Of a stretch of 6,296 bases of DNA, positions 4,624-6,296 are shown one piece after another. Made by a program: the position numbers and the translations under genes. A model generated the notes under the pieces. It made no database searches and had not been told where the DNA came from. It saw only the letters and a list, made by a program, of their open reading frames with translations. Origin of the DNA: an uncultured Collinsella sp. (GTDB lineage: Bacteria; Actinomycetota; Coriobacteriia; Coriobacteriales; Coriobacteriaceae); the NCBI GenBank assembly GCA_958403395.1, contig CATXXF010000068.1:1-6296 (forward strand). The letters run 5' to 3'. Position 1 is the first letter of the stretch. Each line of letters starts with the position of its first letter.

Positions 4624-6018
4624 ATGTGCAATGTTTCGCTCAACGGTACTCAACCGTCCGATGCGTCCCTGCGCGTCCTGCGCGCGCTTGAAGCGGCTGG
4701 TCTTGAGGCTTGGTACGTGGGCGGTTGGGTGCGCGACGCCCTTATGGGGTACCCCAGCCACGATGTTGATATGTGCTGTAGCGGCCTGTGGCAGGAGTCC
4801 AAAGCGGCGCTCGAGGCCGCCGGCATCGCGGTTGTGGAATCGGGCATTAAATTTGGCGGAATCACGGCTATTTCCGATGGCGAGCGTATCGAGGTCACCA
4901 CGTACCGTCTGGATGGCTTTTACACCGATGGTCGTCATCCCCAGAGTGTGGAGCGTGCCGCCTCGCTCGAGGACGATCTGGCGCGCCGCGACTTTACCGT
5001 CAATGCCATGGCCTGGCATCCCGAGCGCGGGCTTGTCGACCGCTACGACGGCCAGGGTGACTTGGAGCGCAAGCTGATTCGCGCTGTCGGCGATCCCAAG
5101 CGTCGCTTTAACGAGGACGCCCTGCGCATGCTGCGTGCGGTGCGCTTTGCCTGCCGTCTGGACTTTATGATTGAGCCCGAGACCAAGCGTGCGCTTGCCG
5201 AGTGCGCGCCGCTGCTCGATGCCGTGGCGCGTGAGCGTGTGGGTATTGAGCTCGAGGGCATTCTTTCGACCGGTCATGGGGGAGACGCGATGCTCCGCTA
5301 TCCCGAGCTCATCTGCGCCGCCGTGCCCGAGTTGGCAGCGGGTCGCGGGTTTGATCAGCGCAGTGTCTATCATGCGTTTAACGTCTACGTGCATATCGCC
5401 CGTGTGCTGACGGTGGCGGGGGAGCTCGCGCTGTGTGACGGCGTCGCGCCCTCGTCGAGCCTTATGTGGGCGGCGTTTTTGCACGATGTGTCCAAGCCCG
5501 AGTGCTTCACGGTCGACCATGCCGGTAGCGGACACTTCTACGGTCATCCCGAGCTCGGCGCCAAGAAGGCGCGCGTCATTATGGATCGCCTGGCGCTCTC
5601 GCACGACTTGGTGCGCGACGTGTGCCTGCTCATCAAATACCATGACAAGCCGCTGCGCCCCGAGCGCTCCTGTCTGCTCAATATGATGCGCGCGCTTTCG
5701 GGTGAGGGCGTCGACACGGCCCGCCTGATTGACGAGCTCATGGACCTTAAGCGTGCCGACACACTTGGCAAGGCCCCGTCGTGCTTCTATTACGTTGAGA
5801 CGATTGAGGAGATGCGCGCGATGGCGCACGATCTGCTGAGGGCGGGGGAGCCCTATACGCTCAAGATGCTCGCCATCAACGGCGGCGACCTGATCCGTGC
5901 TGGAGTCAAGCCCGGGCCGGAACTGGGGCAGCTTCTCAACTCCGCCCTCGACGCCGTGATCGAAGACAACATTCCCAACGATCGCGAAGCTCTTTTGGTC
6001 CATCTTAACTTGAATTAG
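4624..6018 (+). CDS. cca: CCA tRNA nucleotidyltransferase with HD domain
   Basis: This class II nucleotidyltransferase adds or repairs the 3' CCA end of tRNAs in the cytoplasm, using CTP and ATP without a nucleic-acid template. The 464 residues hold the catalytic head in order: VGGWVRD (32-38), the metal-binding pair Asp47/Asp49 in DVDM, RRDFTVNAMA (121-130), and RFNEDALRMLRA, whose EDALR (164-168) matches the EDxxR motif that selects C and A. A C-terminal HD-type domain follows with His250, His257, HDVSKP (His287-Asp288), HFYGH (304-308) and YHD near 341. This head-plus-HD layout and length resemble the actinobacterial PcnA-named enzymes. Poly(A) polymerase is the alternative in this superfamily but is less likely in this lineage. 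The start is set by AGGAGG (4610-4615), 8 nt before the ATG. Its codon use is less biased than that of the pts genes, as for a gene of lower expression. Two tRNA genes follow. Confidence 0.95.
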   Translation: MCNVSLNGTQPSDASLRVLRALEAAGLEAWYVGGWVRDALMGYPSHDVDMCCSGLWQESKAALEAAGIAVVESGIKFGGITAISDGERIEVTTYRLDGFYTDGRHPQSVERAASLEDDLARRDFTVNAMAWHPERGLVDRYDGQGDLERKLIRAVGDPKRRFNEDALRMLRAVRFACRLDFMIEPETKRALAECAPLLDAVARERVGIELEGILSTGHGGDAMLRYPELICAAVPELAAGRGFDQRSVYHAFNVYVHIARVLTVAGELALCDGVAPSSSLMWAAFLHDVSKPECFTVDHAGSGHFYGHPELGAKKARVIMDRLALSHDLVRDVCLLIKYHDKPLRPERSCLLNMMRALSGEGVDTARLIDELMDLKRADTLGKAPSCFYYVETIEEMRAMAHDLLRAGEPYTLKMLAINGGDLIRAGVKPGPELGQLLNSALDAVIEDNIPNDREALLVHLNLN

Positions 6019-6082
6019 CTACCTAGTTTACCTGCGTGTTCCATAACCTGCCGACAATTTTTTGGCAATTTGGAATTTCTTC

Positions 6083-6111
6083 TTGCGCTGACGTTTTTTG
6101 TCCCGTAATAT
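6083..6111 (+). promoter_or_regulatory. Probable promoter of the tRNA-Glu genes
   Basis: TTGCGC (6083-6088) and TAATAT (6106-6111) are spaced exactly 17 bp, within an AT-rich stretch between cca and the first tRNA. Transcription would start near 6118, about 28 nt before the mature tRNA 5' end. The -10 hexamer is the same as that proposed for ptsH. The 127-nt spacer (6019-6145) contains no convincing terminator for cca, only a weak TGCC/GGCA hairpin (6049-6067), so read-through from cca is also possible. Confidence 0.5.
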
Positions 6112-6145
6112 ATTTCCTCGCAGCACGGCAGTGCAGATGTCATGT

Positions 6146-6222
6146 GGCCCGTTCGTCTAGCGGTTTAGGACGCCGCCCTCTCAAGGCGGAGATCACCAGT
6201 TCGAATCTGGTACGGGCTACCA
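6146..6222 (+). tRNA. tRNA-Glu (anticodon CTC), CCA encoded
   Basis: The full cloverleaf can be folded by eye: acceptor GGCCCGT with ACGGGCT (6212-6218; the first pair is a G-U wobble), D arm GTCT/AGGAC, anticodon stem CCGCC/GGCGG (6173-6177 and 6185-6189) with loop CTCTCAA, and T arm ACCAG-TTCGAAT-CTGGT. The anticodon CTC at 6180-6182 reads GAG, the glutamate codon these genes use almost exclusively. The discriminator is A6219 and the CCA end (6220-6222) is genomically encoded. Confidence 0.97.
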
Positions 6223-6244
6223 CTTCTTTTCTGCTGAGGCTTAT

Positions 6245-6296
6245 GGCCCGTTCGTCTAGCGGTTTAGGACGCCGCCCTCTCAAGGCGGAGATCACC
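6245..6296 (+). tRNA. tRNA-Glu (anticodon CTC), second tandem copy, cut by window end
   Basis: The 52 nt present are identical to the first 52 nt of the preceding tRNA gene, with a period of 99 bp and a 22-nt spacer (6223-6244) that is not repeated material. The anticodon CTC lies at 6279-6281. The T arm, acceptor 3' strand and CCA lie beyond the window. With no promoter in the 22-nt spacer, the two are almost surely one transcript. Confidence 0.95.

Noticed and set aside
6049..6067. Candidate terminator after cca (TGCC/GGCA with a T-run in the loop)
   Set aside because: The stem is only four base pairs and the T-run is in the loop rather than after the stem.

Overview
The window looks like chromosomal DNA of a GC-rich Gram-positive bacterium, most likely a Coriobacteriia member close to Collinsella. 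The reasons are the strong G/C bias at third codon positions, near-exclusive GAG for glutamate in the well-expressed genes, a Ser46-type HPr, an HD-domain CCA-adding enzyme of the actinobacterial type, and a tRNA-Glu(CTC) of actinobacterial style. The genus is a judgement from memory of family features, not a search result. All genes lie on the + strand and there are no mobile elements or CRISPR.

Positions 1-232 hold a stem-loop at the left edge, an inverted repeat, a probable promoter and a structured leader. The first block is then ptsH (HPr, 233-496), ptsI (Enzyme I, 624-2333) and a first PfkB-family sugar-phosphate kinase (2408-3340), closed by a strong intrinsic terminator at 3369-3399. 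HPr and Enzyme I are the two general cytoplasmic proteins of the PEP:sugar phosphotransferase system. The kinase would use a PTS-derived sugar phosphate such as fructose-1-phosphate. A terminator-like hairpin sits between ptsH and ptsI, and a long stem-loop between ptsI and the kinase, so the three genes are probably one transcription unit with graded output.

A second PfkB-family kinase (3527-4459), the same length as the first and about half identical by eye, has its own -10 box and its own terminator (4493-4526), so it appears to be monocistronic. No PTS permease (EII) gene is in the window.

The right part holds cca (tRNA nucleotidyltransferase with an HD domain, 4624-6018), a good tRNA promoter, and two tandem identical tRNA-Glu(CTC) genes. 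The second is cut by the window end. The first tRNA gene already encodes its CCA end although it lies next to cca.

The gene content is ordinary central metabolism and tRNA maturation. The points most worth a second look are the mutually exclusive RNA pairings over the ptsH ribosome binding site, the back-to-back hairpins between ptsH and ptsI, and the unusual active-site signatures of the two kinases, especially Asp41 and Cys253 in the first one.
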